DNA of 16,639 nucleotides from UBA1737 sp964474685 (GCA_964474685.1 CAYYTE010000028.1:1-16639); one strand, 5' to 3'. Counted from the first letter of the stretch, positions 1-7,263 are shown. Numbers and translations are program-made. Notes: generated from the letters alone by a model not told the origin.

Positions 1-458
1 GGAAAATGTAACAAGACACAAACCCCAACAATCAAAAGAAGGATAAAGAGAATTCTTGGTCTTAAATACTTTTGAAATATAAAATATATTACAATTAATC
101 CGATAGATAATAAAATATTTAAATATGAAAACCGAAACTCAATTGAAAATAATGGAGGTAAGTTATCTTTATTTATAAGCATTTGAAATAATAAAGCAAA
201 TAAAAGTAAGAATATGACTTGCTTCATAGTTTTAAGATATTGAAAAAAAGAAACTTTTGTTAATAGAATAACAATAAATAAAAATACACCAAATCCTGCT
301 AATATATAAAATGACAAAGCAACATTTAAAGATGGATAGGGAATTAAAAAAACTCCAATCATTAAAAGCACTAACGATATAATTTTAACCCTTGGGTCTA
401 ATTTATGAATAATACTATTTTTATATATATATTGTCCAAACACAAAATGATTATTCAT
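1..458 (-). CDS. ecfT: EcfT, membrane component of ECF transporter (partial, 3' end outside window)
   Basis: Energy-coupling membrane protein of an ECF vitamin/metal transporter; it links the ATPase pair EcfA1-EcfA2 to exchangeable substrate-binding S components. The frame is open from an ATG at 458 to the left edge, giving about 152 residues of a protein usually near 265, so the C-terminal half with the Ala-Arg coupling motifs is not visible. The N-terminus carries the family signature GQYI..NSIIHKLDPRVKI (residues 8-26), followed by strongly hydrophobic stretches (about 27-65, 81-94 and 111-152) expected of membrane helices. The start overlaps the end of ecfA2 by 8 nt (ATGAATAA), and a Shine-Dalgarno-like GGGGG lies inside ecfA2, which suggests translational coupling. 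Identity rests on the N-terminal motif plus position after two EcfA genes. Confidence 0.93.
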   Translation of the reverse strand, partial: MNNHFVFGQYIYKNSIIHKLDPRVKIISLVLLMIGVFLIPYPSLNVALSFYILAGFGVFLFIVILLTKVSFFQYLKTMKQVIFLLLFALLFQMLINKDNLPPLFSIEFRFSYLNILLSIGLIVIYFIFQKYLRPRILFILLLIVGVCVLLHF

Positions 459-1407
459 AAGTTTGATCCCCCTGATGACAAATAATATCAATCAGTTCTT
501 CTTTTGAAAGAGGAAGATGAGTATAATTAATTAATCCTTTTTGTTTCAGTTCTTTAGCAAGAAGAGCACAAGATGGTAATTCAAGATTAAATTCATGAAG
601 CATCTCTTCATTTTCGAATAAAGTAGTTTTACATCCATCGTAAACTAGTTTTCCTTGTTTCATAACTAGAATTCTAGTAGCGTGTTTTGCAATAATATTC
701 ATATCATGAGAAATCATAATAATCGTCTTATGAGTTTTTTCTTGTATATTTGATAGTAAATTCATTAGTTCTATCTTACCAAGAGGATCTAGCCCAACCG
801 TTGGTTCATCGAGTATTAATATGGAGGGATTCATAGCAAGTATTCCCGCAATTGCAACTCGCCTCATTTGTCCCCCTGATAAACTAAAGGGGGATTTTTG
901 ATATAATGACTCATCAATACCGACTAGGCTTGCGGCTTCTTTTGCTAAGAGAATACTTTCTTCATTTGATTTACCAAAATTCTTTGGACCAAAGGCAATA
1001 TCTTTTATAACAGTTGATTCAAATAATTGATATTCAGGAAATTGAAACACTAACCCTACATTCATTCGAATCTCATGAAGATTTTTCATATATATATTTT
1101 TTGTATATAGGTGAAAAAGCCCTTTCGATGTATGCTCGTTATATTTTAAATCATTTTTCTTTAATCTAAGTTTTAAAATCTTTTTACGTTTTTTTACAAC
1201 ATTTCTAGAAAAAATAGTAACTTGCCCCAGTGAGGGAAGAAGTAACACATTCATTAGTTGAGCGATTGTAGACTTACCAGAGCCCGTATGCCCAACTAAA
1301 GCAACAAACTCATCCTTACTATTTATCTTAAAAGAGACATCATCAAGCGTATGTGATGCATCTGTATCTAAATAATTAAAGCTTACATGTTGAAAATTAA
1401 TTTCCAT
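451..1407 (-). CDS. ecfA2: EcfA2, ECF transporter ATPase
   Basis: ATP-binding subunit that pairs with EcfA1 and drives EcfT in a vitamin/metal ECF importer on the cytoplasmic face of the membrane. Visible ABC motifs: Walker A GHTGSGKST (39-47), Q-loop VFQFPEYQLFE (Gln122), signature LSGGQ (176-180), Walker B LILDEP (197-202), D-loop GLDP (205-208) and switch His234. The FQFPE.QLFE Q-loop is typical of EcfA2 rather than EcfA1. At 318 residues it is about 30 longer than usual; the excess lies between Walker A and the Q-loop, roughly residues 78-108, rich in Lys, Leu, Asn and Tyr. The ATG at 1407 has GGAGG four bases upstream, inside ecfA1, which it overlaps by 25 nt. Confidence 0.96.
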   Translation of the reverse strand: MEINFQHVSFNYLDTDASHTLDDVSFKINSKDEFVALVGHTGSGKSTIAQLMNVLLLPSLGQVTIFSRNVVKKRKKILKLRLKKNDLKYNEHTSKGLFHLYTKNIYMKNLHEIRMNVGLVFQFPEYQLFESTVIKDIAFGPKNFGKSNEESILLAKEAASLVGIDESLYQKSPFSLSGGQMRRVAIAGILAMNPSILILDEPTVGLDPLGKIELMNLLSNIQEKTHKTIIMISHDMNIIAKHATRILVMKQGKLVYDGCKTTLFENEEMLHEFNLELPSCALLAKELKQKGLINYTHLPLSKEELIDIICHQGDQTYE

Positions 1408-2192
1408 AAAGCCTCCATTATCTCTTTCTTACCAATAAATTCTTTTTTCTTTAATTCATCTAATACATATAAACCATCTAAAAGTGCTAAGCCACTTGAT
1501 TCTAAAACACTTCTATTTTGTAAAACATCAAATGGAGTTCCATCTAAAACGATTTTTCCACAATTTAAAACAATAACTCGGTTTGCAAACAAAGCTTCTT
1601 CTAAATTATGTGTGATAGAAATAATAGATTTATGTGTATTCTTCTTAATATCATATATCATTTTGTTGACTTCTTTTGTCCCTTTCGGGTCCAGCATAGA
1701 AGTTGCCTCATCAAAGATTATAACTTCAGGGTCCATTGCAAGTACTCCCGCAATCGCAACTCTTTGCTTTTGTCCTCCAGATAACTCTTCAGGATTTGAT
1801 AATTCAAATCCTTCCATATCTACAAGTTTCAAACACTTACTAATTCTTGACATCATCTCTACCCGGTTTATATTTGCATTTTCCATACCAAAAGCAATGT
1901 CGTCCGCAACCGTTACTCCAACAAATTGATTGTCTGGGTTTTGAAAAATAATACCCATATGAACCCTGTAATCATCAATATTTTCTTCTGTTAATTTAAC
2001 ACCGTCAATAAATATATCCCCTTTAGTTGGCAATAAAAGCCCCATTAATAATTTCGCTAAAGTTGATTTTCCACAGCCATTATGGCCAATTAACGCTATC
2101 ATTTCACCTGTATTAACTTTCAGTGATAGATCATCAAAAATAATATCATCACTTGTATAACCAAAAGTTATATGGCTTAATTCAATAACCAT
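1383..2192 (-). CDS. ecfA1: EcfA1, ECF transporter ATPase
   Basis: First ATPase of the ECF transporter energising module, partner of EcfA2. Numbering from the upstream ATG at 2198, motifs are Walker A GHNGCGKST (38-46), Q-loop IFQNPDNQF (Gln86), signature LSGGQ (139-143), Walker B IIFDEA (160-165), D-loop MLDP (168-171) and switch His197. The FQNPDNQF Q-loop is typical of EcfA1. I choose the second ATG (2192): AAGGAGG at 2199-2205 directly abuts the first ATG (2198), leaving no spacer, but lies six bases before the second, giving 269 residues beginning MVIELSHITFGY. The gene has its own promoter and a roughly 95-nt untranslated leader after the rplQ terminator, so it probably starts a separate ecfA1-ecfA2-ecfT transcript. 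Confidence 0.95.
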   Translation of the reverse strand: MVIELSHITFGYTSDDIIFDDLSLKVNTGEMIALIGHNGCGKSTLAKLLMGLLLPTKGDIFIDGVKLTEENIDDYRVHMGIIFQNPDNQFVGVTVADDIAFGMENANINRVEMMSRISKCLKLVDMEGFELSNPEELSGGQKQRVAIAGVLAMDPEVIIFDEATSMLDPKGTKEVNKMIYDIKKNTHKSIISITHNLEEALFANRVIVLNCGKIVLDGTPFDVLQNRSVLESSGLALLDGLYVLDELKKKEFIGKKEIMEALWKLIFNM

Positions 2193-2292
2193 GTTCATCC
2201 TCCTTAAAGTAAGTTCACATTCAAAGTATTAATTTAATAATTTAATAATTGTCAGTTCCCTAATCAATTTTAAATCGTTTATATTATTTAAA

Positions 2293-2301
2293 ATTATACC
2301 A
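2293..2301 (-). promoter_or_regulatory. Extended -10 promoter for ecfA1-ecfA2-ecfT
   Basis: Minus-strand TGGTATAAT is a perfect TGN plus TATAAT extended -10 element. The -35 region about 17 bases upstream (near 2316-2321) reads TTTCTT, a poor match, which extended -10 promoters tolerate. Transcription would start near 2286, about 95 nt before ecfA1, and just after the rplQ terminator. The leader is very AT-rich with an ATTAAATTATTAAATTA repeat; I recognise no riboswitch in it. Confidence 0.6.
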
Positions 2302-2350
2302 TATATTACGGAAAAAAGAAAGTAATATATATCAATAAGTCAATATATCC

Positions 2351-2377
2351 TATTAAAAAAAGCAGGTAATACCTGCT
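2351..2377 (-). terminator. Rho-independent terminator after rplQ
   Basis: Five bases beyond the rplQ stop, the minus strand reads AGCAGGT-ATT-ACCTGCT, a perfect 7-bp stem with a 3-nt loop, followed at once by a run of T (TTTTTT then AATA). This is a standard intrinsic terminator and marks the 3' end of the ribosomal protein transcript. Confidence 0.9.
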
Positions 2378-2382
2378 AATTC

Positions 2383-2748
2383 TTATTCAACGAATTGAAT
2401 GATTGCCATTTCAGTAGCATCGCCACGACGAGGCCCAAGTTTTAAAACTCGAGTGTACCCACCATTGCGTGTTGCAAACCTAGGAGCAATTTCAGAAAAC
2501 AATTTCTGAATTGCAAATGACCCTTCTTCGTCTTTTTCAAAACGAATCATTTTTGCCGCTTGGCGACGAGATGCAAGAGTATTTTTCTTTCCAAGGGTAA
2601 CCATCTTATCGGCAATACGTTTTAAATCTTTTGCTTTTGCTTCAGTAGTTTCAATTGAATTATTTAAAATTAAATCGGTAATTAAGTCACGTAATAAAGC
2701 TTTACGTTGGCTGCTATGACGACTAAATCTACGGTATCCGAATGCCAT
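2383..2748 (-). CDS. rplQ: 50S ribosomal protein L17
   Basis: Large-subunit protein near the peptide exit tunnel. The 121-residue product has the L17 N-terminal pattern (GYRRFSRHSSQRKALLRDL at 4-22, then TTEAKAKDLKRIADKMVTLGK at about 34-54) and ends with the usual TRVLKLGPRRGDATEMAIIQFV. Length matches the family. The ATG at 2748 follows AAAGGAG with an 8-nt spacer, 20 nt after rpoA. It is the last gene of the cluster, followed by a strong terminator. Nothing odd is seen. Confidence 0.97.
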   Translation of the reverse strand: MAFGYRRFSRHSSQRKALLRDLITDLILNNSIETTEAKAKDLKRIADKMVTLGKKNTLASRRQAAKMIRFEKDEEGSFAIQKLFSEIAPRFATRNGGYTRVLKLGPRRGDATEMAIIQFVE

Positions 2749-2768
2749 GTTGTTATCTCCTTTCGCGG

Positions 2769-3950
2769 TTATTCTTCATTATTTTCATCAGTATCCTCTT
2801 CATTTTGATAATCCGCATCATCATAGGATTCATTCTCTTCAGAATCATCTAAATCACTTGTTGAAGCATCATCATCATTAAATGAAGTAGTACTGTTTTT
2901 AAGACTTAAACCAATATCATGAAGTTTTTGAATAACTTCTTTCAAAGACTTACGTCCTAAATTACGAACTTTCATCATTTCTTCTTCTGTCTTTTGTGAT
3001 AACTCACCGACAGTATTAATAGTAGCTCTCTTTAAACAGTTATAGGAACGAACAGAAAGATTTAAATCTTCTATCTTACGGTCTAATTTACTATTTGTAA
3101 CTTTTTCTTCTTTTTGAATCATATACTCTTTTTTTGCAATCTGAGCATTTAAATCCTCAATAAGAGCAAAATGTTCCATTAAGAAACGAGCAGCAAGGCT
3201 GATTGCATTAATCGCCTTCATACTTCCATTTGTCCATACTTCTACTGTTAATAAATCACAATCAAAGTTATCTTGGAAACGAGTTTTTACTGAATCATAT
3301 TTACATCTTAAAACAGGTGAGAATAATGAATCAATCGCTAAACGACCAATTACTTGATTATTGTTTTCTTTACAGAAAACTTTATTATCTTCTGCACTAA
3401 CGTATCCAACTCCGTTTCGAATAAAGATTTCCATCTTTATTGAACCGCCCGCAGATAGGGTACAGATTGGTTGTGTTCCATTTACAACTCGTATGATTGC
3501 ATCAGAATCAATATTGATTTCTTGTGCACATACTACTTTTTCATGAACAACTTCTTCAGGTTTAATACCACTATGTAATTGTTCATCAATTGATGGTAAA
3601 CTAGATATTAACTCCAAACGATAAACTTTGGATTCATCGCCGAAATCGCCTTCTTCATTTTGCATTGCATTAATTGTGAAGACTACTTTTTTCATATTTA
3701 ATACGACTTCAGTAACATCCTCACGAATTCCATTTACAGCACAAAACTCATGTTCAACTCCCTCAATCGATATAGCAACACATGCGGCACCAGGAAGACT
3801 TGACAGCAATACTCTTCTTAAAGAGTTACCTATGGTTTGACCATAGCCACGTTCAAGTGGACTAATTTTTAATTTACAATAGTTATCATCAGCTATTCCA
3901 CCATCATCGACTAATTCAAGTGTGGGTTTCATAAATTCCACTTTTCTCAT
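2769..3950 (-). CDS. rpoA: DNA-directed RNA polymerase subunit alpha (enlarged)
   Basis: Alpha subunit that nucleates RNA polymerase assembly and contacts promoter DNA and activators. The N-terminal domain shows PLERGYGQTIGNSLRRVLLSSLPG (31-54) and VEVWTNGS..AI.LAA (236-254); a linker near 266-292 leads to the C-terminal domain with LNLSVRSYNCLKRATINTVGEL (296-317) and KVRNLGRKSLKEV (327-339), including the DNA-contacting Arg301. At 393 residues it is about 80 longer than the Bacillus subtilis protein as I recall it. About 30 of these are an insertion within residues 94-138, and about 41 form an acidic tail (353-393) with 19 Asp/Glu and no Lys or Arg. It has nine cysteines. GGAGG lies five bases before the ATG at 3950; 51 nt separate it from rpsK. 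Confidence 0.97.
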   Translation of the reverse strand: MRKVEFMKPTLELVDDGGIADDNYCKLKISPLERGYGQTIGNSLRRVLLSSLPGAACVAISIEGVEHEFCAVNGIREDVTEVVLNMKKVVFTINAMQNEEGDFGDESKVYRLELISSLPSIDEQLHSGIKPEEVVHEKVVCAQEINIDSDAIIRVVNGTQPICTLSAGGSIKMEIFIRNGVGYVSAEDNKVFCKENNNQVIGRLAIDSLFSPVLRCKYDSVKTRFQDNFDCDLLTVEVWTNGSMKAINAISLAARFLMEHFALIEDLNAQIAKKEYMIQKEEKVTNSKLDRKIEDLNLSVRSYNCLKRATINTVGELSQKTEEEMMKVRNLGRKSLKEVIQKLHDIGLSLKNSTTSFNDDDASTSDLDDSEENESYDDADYQNEEDTDENNEE

Positions 3951-4001
3951 TGATTCCTCCTATAAAAATTAATATTCAAAATAATTTGAATCAAAGATAT
4001 A

Positions 4002-4388
4002 TTATCCTCTTGGTTGCTTTGGAGGACGACAGCCATTATGTGGAATTGGAGTTGCGTCAGAAATTGAAACAACAGTTAGTCCAGCAACTTCTAATGAACG
4101 AATAGCTGATTCACGTCCAGGACCAGGGCCTTGAACAACAACTTCTACTTTTTGCATTCCACAATCAATTGCATTTTTTCCTGCAGCTTCTGATGCCATT
4201 TGAGCCGCAAAAGGTGTAGATTTCTTACTACCTTTAAAGCCAACTGCACCAGCACTACTCCAAGAAACTACGTTTCCTTGAGGATCCGTGATTGTAATAA
4301 TTGTGTTATTGAATGTTGAGTGAATATGAGCAACGCCTAATGGTATATTCTTTTTTGTACGACGTTTACGAACAACTTTATCTGCCAT
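4002..4388 (-). CDS. rpsK: 30S ribosomal protein S11
   Basis: Small-subunit platform protein that contacts 16S rRNA and the mRNA path near the E site. The 128-residue product carries the S11 hallmarks: GVAHIHSTFNNTIITITD (18-35), SSAGAVGFKGSKKSTPFAAQ (44-63), GPGPGRESAIRSL (87-99) and the C-terminal TPIPHNGCRPPKQPRG. Length is normal. The ATG at 4388 has a long Shine-Dalgarno, AGGAGGTG, and lies 12 nt after rpsM. The 51-nt gap to rpoA holds only a short AT-rich hairpin. Confidence 0.98.
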   Translation of the reverse strand: MADKVVRKRRTKKNIPLGVAHIHSTFNNTIITITDPQGNVVSWSSAGAVGFKGSKKSTPFAAQMASEAAGKNAIDCGMQKVEVVVQGPGPGRESAIRSLEVAGLTVVSISDATPIPHNGCRPPKQPRG

Positions 4389-4400
4389 ATTTCACACCTC

Positions 4401-4766
4401 CTATTTCTTCTTATTTGCAACAGTCTTTTTAGGGCCTTTGCAAGTACGAGCATTCGTCTTGGTTTTTTGTCCACGACAAGGTAAATTATGACGATGACGT
4501 AAACCACGGAAACAACCAATTTCCATTAAACGCTTAATGTCCATTGCTGTTTGACGACGTAAGTCACCCTCTACACGATACTTAGCAATTGCATTACGAA
4601 TTGCTACAATTTCTTCTTCAGTTAAATCTTTAACTCTTTTTTCCTCTGGAATTCCAGCTTCTGCTAGAACCTTTTGAGAGGTTGGTTTTCCAATACCAAA
4701 TATATATGTTAGTGATATTACCACGCATTTTTCACGAGGAATATCAACACCAGCGATACGTGCCAT
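4401..4766 (-). CDS. rpsM: 30S ribosomal protein S13
   Basis: Head protein of the small subunit; it contacts the P-site tRNA and forms bridges to the large subunit. The 121-residue sequence shows MARIAGVDIPREK (1-13), ISLTYIFGIGKPTSQ (17-31), DLRRQTAMDIKRLMEIG (68-84) and the basic tail RGQKTKTNARTCKGPKKTVANKKK that reaches the tRNA. It has four cysteines, some where basic or small residues are usual (for example C14). Start at 4766 follows AGGAGG with an 11-nt spacer; the rpmJ stop is 18 nt upstream. Confidence 0.98.
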   Translation of the reverse strand: MARIAGVDIPREKCVVISLTYIFGIGKPTSQKVLAEAGIPEEKRVKDLTEEEIVAIRNAIAKYRVEGDLRRQTAMDIKRLMEIGCFRGLRHRHNLPCRGQKTKTNARTCKGPKKTVANKKK

Positions 4767-4784
4767 ATTTATATGTACCTCCTA

Positions 4785-4901
4785 TCATCCTTGGCGTTGT
4801 TTGTGTTTAGGGTAAGCTGAACAGATTACCATAACACGTCCATGTCTTTTTATTACTTTACATTTATCACAAATGGGTTTTACAGATGGTCTAACCTTCA
4901 T
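4785..4901 (-). CDS. rpmJ: 50S ribosomal protein L36
   Basis: Small zinc-ribbon protein of the large subunit. Reading the minus strand from the ATG at 4901 gives 38 residues beginning MKVRPSVKPICDKCK and ending PKHKQRQG, unmistakably L36. Zinc ligands are Cys11, Cys14, Cys27 and His33; it is the 38-residue form, one residue longer between the last two ligands than the common 37-residue Bacillus form. AGGAGG lies six bases upstream. The stop is TGA, followed directly by TAG; the conserved ending before it shows that TGA is a true stop here. It sits between infA and rpsM, the usual place. Confidence 0.97.
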   Translation of the reverse strand: MKVRPSVKPICDKCKVIKRHGRVMVICSAYPKHKQRQG

Positions 4902-4917
4902 TTTGAACCTCCTAAAT

Positions 4918-5136
4918 TTATTTATGACGATACGTTATACGTCCACGTGTTAAATCATATGGCGATATTTCGACAGTCACTTTATCACCTGGTAAAATTC
5001 GGATTGTATGTAAACGAATTTTACCAGAAACGTGGGCCGTGATTAATTGTCCATTGGCAAGTTTTACTTTGAAAACTGTATTAGGCAAAACCTCAATGAC
5101 TTGTCCTTCCATTTCAAAAACATCATCTTTAGACAT
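4918..5136 (-). CDS. infA: Translation initiation factor IF-1
   Basis: Binds the 30S A site during initiation and cooperates with IF2 and IF3. The 72-residue product is a single S1-like OB fold with the family signature throughout: MSKDDVFEMEGQVIEVLPN (1-19), HVSGKIRLHTIRILPGDKV (35-53) and SPYDLTRGRITYRHK (58-72). Length equals the family norm. The ATG at 5136 follows AAAGGAG with a fairly long spacer of 12 nt. Upstream is an unusual 130-nt gap; downstream rpmJ follows after 16 nt. Confidence 0.98.
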   Translation of the reverse strand: MSKDDVFEMEGQVIEVLPNTVFKVKLANGQLITAHVSGKIRLHTIRILPGDKVTVEISPYDLTRGRITYRHK

Positions 5137-5156
5137 TAATGATTCGTTCTCCTTTA

Positions 5157-5261
5157 TTAATTAATTTCAAATAAATCTAATCTAATTAAATCTAATTCAT
5201 CGCCACGATAAGCATAGTTGTAAGAAAGAATTCTATCTGTATAAAATTCTTTCTTATAATT
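5157..5261 (-). other. Unexplained open frame of 34 codons without an ATG, between adk and infA
   Basis: After an in-frame TAG, 34 codons stay open and end in tandem TAA stops just before the infA Shine-Dalgarno. The translation contains SYNYAYRGDELDLIRLDLF, which looks more protein-like than most random AT-rich sequence, but there is no ATG, GTG or TTG to start it. I do not recognise it. It could be a gene remnant in the place where map usually sits, or chance. Its first half overlaps the inverted repeat at 5221-5256. Confidence 0.2.
5221..5256 (-). repeat. Perfect 12-bp inverted repeat between adk and infA
   Basis: TAAGAAAGAATT and its exact reverse complement flank a 12-nt spacer. In mRNA it would form a 12-bp, AU-rich hairpin 10 nt after the adk stop. 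No T-run follows on either strand, so it is not a standard terminator. It may be an RNA-stability or processing element, or a weak attenuator separating adk from infA; function is inference. Confidence 0.6.
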
Positions 5262-5266
5262 CTAAG

Positions 5267-5920
5267 CTAATTAGTTTTGGCTTTTAATTGTAAGATAATC
5301 TCAGATATAGTATGTTTTACAGTACCACTCGAGTTTACCTTTACTAATAAACCAAGTTTGTTATAATACTCAATAACAGGATACGTTTGAGTATCATACA
5401 CTTTTAAACGACTTTGAATAGTCTCCTTTGTGTCATCAGCTCTTGTATATAATTCGCCACCACATATATCACAAATTCCTGAAACCTTTGGTTTTAAAGA
5501 AATTAAATTATATGTAGCGCCACAATCTTTACAAATTCGCCTATTCACAATTCTCTTGATAATACAATCATTTCTTATTTCTAAGTTAATTACGGCATCA
5601 AGATTCATACCTAATTCCTTAAGTATAATGGAAAGTTCTTCAGCTTGTATAAGCGTTCTTGGAAACCCGTCCAAGATGAATCCTGGCTTACAGTCATCTT
5701 GACTGAGTCGTTCTTTTAGTAATGCATTTGTAACTTCATCAGGAACTAGATGTCCCTTATCAATAAAACTTTTTGCGATGAGTCCTATTTCGGTTTTATC
5801 ACTAATTGCTTGTCGAAACATATCTCCTGAAGAGATATGTGGAATGTTGTAATACTTTTTTAATTCAGTAGCACATGTTCCTTTCCCGGCACCGGGAGCT
5901 CCCATGATAAGTAGATGCAT
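5267..5920 (-). CDS. adk: Adenylate kinase (zinc lid type)
   Basis: Catalyses ATP + AMP = 2 ADP, setting cytosolic adenylate balance. P-loop GAPGAGKGT at 7-15, AMP-binding SSGDMFR (30-36), GFILDGFPRT (80-89) and a lid with Cys130-X2-Cys133 and Cys150-X2-Cys153, the zinc-binding form common in Firmicutes. I choose the ATG at 5920 over the one at 5932: GGAG (5927-5930) is six bases before 5920, whereas only a base or two would separate AGGA from 5932. This gives 217 residues, the Bacillus length as I recall it, and an N-terminus MHLLIMGAPGAGKGT like other family members. It starts 19 nt after secY. The expected next gene, map, is absent. Stop is TAG. Confidence 0.97.
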   Translation of the reverse strand: MHLLIMGAPGAGKGTCATELKKYYNIPHISSGDMFRQAISDKTEIGLIAKSFIDKGHLVPDEVTNALLKERLSQDDCKPGFILDGFPRTLIQAEELSIILKELGMNLDAVINLEIRNDCIIKRIVNRRICKDCGATYNLISLKPKVSGICDICGGELYTRADDTKETIQSRLKVYDTQTYPVIEYYNKLGLLVKVNSSGTVKHTISEIILQLKAKTN

Positions 5921-5939
5921 ATTTTTCTCCATTTCCTAA

Positions 5940-7262
5940 TTACATGAATCCATGATATTCTTGACTCTTTGAAGCAGTTCTGATTTGTGATATTGTTTCA
6001 ATAGCAACACCAACAACAATCATAATTGCTGTACCACCAATTTGAACAGAAGATGGTAAATCTTTGAATATTAAAGCTACAATCATTGGTAACGAAGCTA
6101 GTATCGAAAGATAAGTAGCTCCTAATAGAGTAATTTTAAATAATACTTTTGAGATATAAAGTGCAGTATCTTCGCCGGGTTTCACACCAGGAATATATGC
6201 ATTTTGTTGTTTTAAGTTATCGGACATTTTGTCAGGATCAATTTGTAAGAACGAATAGAAGAAAGCAAAGATGAAGATTAGAATTACATAGATAGCAAAA
6301 CCAATTGGTTTTTGATAACTAAATACAATTTCCCACCAGTCACTTACTGTTGCTCCACTGTTCTTAATAAAACTGATAATTGTCATCGGTAAAGATAACA
6401 ATGTTGAAGCAAAAATTACCGGAATAACAGATGCTGAGTTAATTTTTAATGGAATTGACGAATCTTGTTTACCAACAAGTTTTGCTTGTGCAGGACGATT
6501 CGCATATTGAATAGGAATTTTTCTTTGTAATCCTTCCATCCAAACAACACCAACAACAATTAACACAAAGAATAATAGTAATAATACATAGAAGAATGGG
6601 CCTTTCCAAGAAAGAACTCCATCTGTATAATATGTTCCAGTTGTTTTTCCTAGGAAATACTCCCACATATCTTTCATCATTGTTGGAAAGCTTGAAACAA
6701 TACCAACAGTGATCATGATAGAAGCACCGTTTCCTACACCACGCATTGTGATTTGATCTGCTAACCACAAAATAAATGCAGAACCAGCAGTTAAAATCAA
6801 TGCAATGTAAACATATGTAAACAAATCATATTCTGTATTTGGAATATATTGGAAGTAGGTATATCCATAGGATACACGATAGCCAATGATAAGTGCTAAC
6901 CCTTGAACAAATGCTAAGAATAACGCAATGTATCTTGTCCATTTGTTTAGTTTTGCTTTTCCTTCTTCTCCCTCATCTTTCCATTCTGCAAATTGGGGGA
7001 TAATGTCCATCTCTAATAATTCAACGATGATGGAAGCAGTTATATAAGGATTGATACCAAGAGCTACAATTGAGAATTGAGACAATGCACCACCAGTAAA
7101 TACATCAAGGAATCCGAAGATATTTGTTGCATCGGATGTTGCTGATGAATATTGTACAAATGGTAATTGGATATGAACTCCAACTCTCCAAACGATTATA
7201 CACGCTAACGTGAATAATATACCTAAGATAACCTTCTTATATCGACTAAAGAATTTTCCCAT
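5940..7262 (-). CDS. secY: Protein translocase subunit SecY
   Basis: Channel subunit of the SecYEG translocon in the cytoplasmic membrane, used by exported proteins with SecA and by nascent membrane proteins through the ribosome. The 440-residue product has ten hydrophobic stretches (about 12-33, 66-85, 112-130, 147-168, 178-196, 223-243, 275-298, 316-340, 368-396 and 405-425), a plug region near 50-65, the large cytoplasmic loop with RKIPIQYANRPA (247-258) that binds SecA or the ribosome, and NAYIPGVKPGEDT (354-366). Only one base separates its ATG from the rplO stop (TAATATG); GAGGTGG inside the end of rplO is the likely ribosome site, suggesting coupled translation. Confidence 0.98.
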   Translation of the reverse strand: MGKFFSRYKKVILGILFTLACIIVWRVGVHIQLPFVQYSSATSDATNIFGFLDVFTGGALSQFSIVALGINPYITASIIVELLEMDIIPQFAEWKDEGEEGKAKLNKWTRYIALFLAFVQGLALIIGYRVSYGYTYFQYIPNTEYDLFTYVYIALILTAGSAFILWLADQITMRGVGNGASIMITVGIVSSFPTMMKDMWEYFLGKTTGTYYTDGVLSWKGPFFYVLLLLFFVLIVVGVVWMEGLQRKIPIQYANRPAQAKLVGKQDSSIPLKINSASVIPVIFASTLLSLPMTIISFIKNSGATVSDWWEIVFSYQKPIGFAIYVILIFIFAFFYSFLQIDPDKMSDNLKQQNAYIPGVKPGEDTALYISKVLFKITLLGATYLSILASLPMIVALIFKDLPSSVQIGGTAIMIVVGVAIETISQIRTASKSQEYHGFM

Positions 7263-7263
7263 A

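Noticed and set aside
1387..1929. A 180-codon open frame on the plus strand, hydrophobic and Ser/Ile-rich.
   Set aside because: It is the exact antisense of ecfA1, whose ABC motifs are unmistakable; no ribosome site or independent family signature.
3974..3991. 7-bp AT-rich hairpin with a 4-nt loop in the rpsK-rpoA gap, followed by a T-rich stretch.
   Set aside because: The stem is mostly A-U and short and the T stretch is interrupted and several bases away; too weak to call a terminator in DNA this AT-rich.
4337..4519. A 60-codon minus-strand open frame overlapping the rpsM-rpsK junction.
   Set aside because: Alternate frame of two clear ribosomal genes; no ribosome site in place.
4785..4787. 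Possibility that TGA encodes Trp, as in Mycoplasma.
   Set aside because: L36 ends at its conserved last residue just before this TGA, Trp codons read TGG, and no long gene here has an internal TGA.
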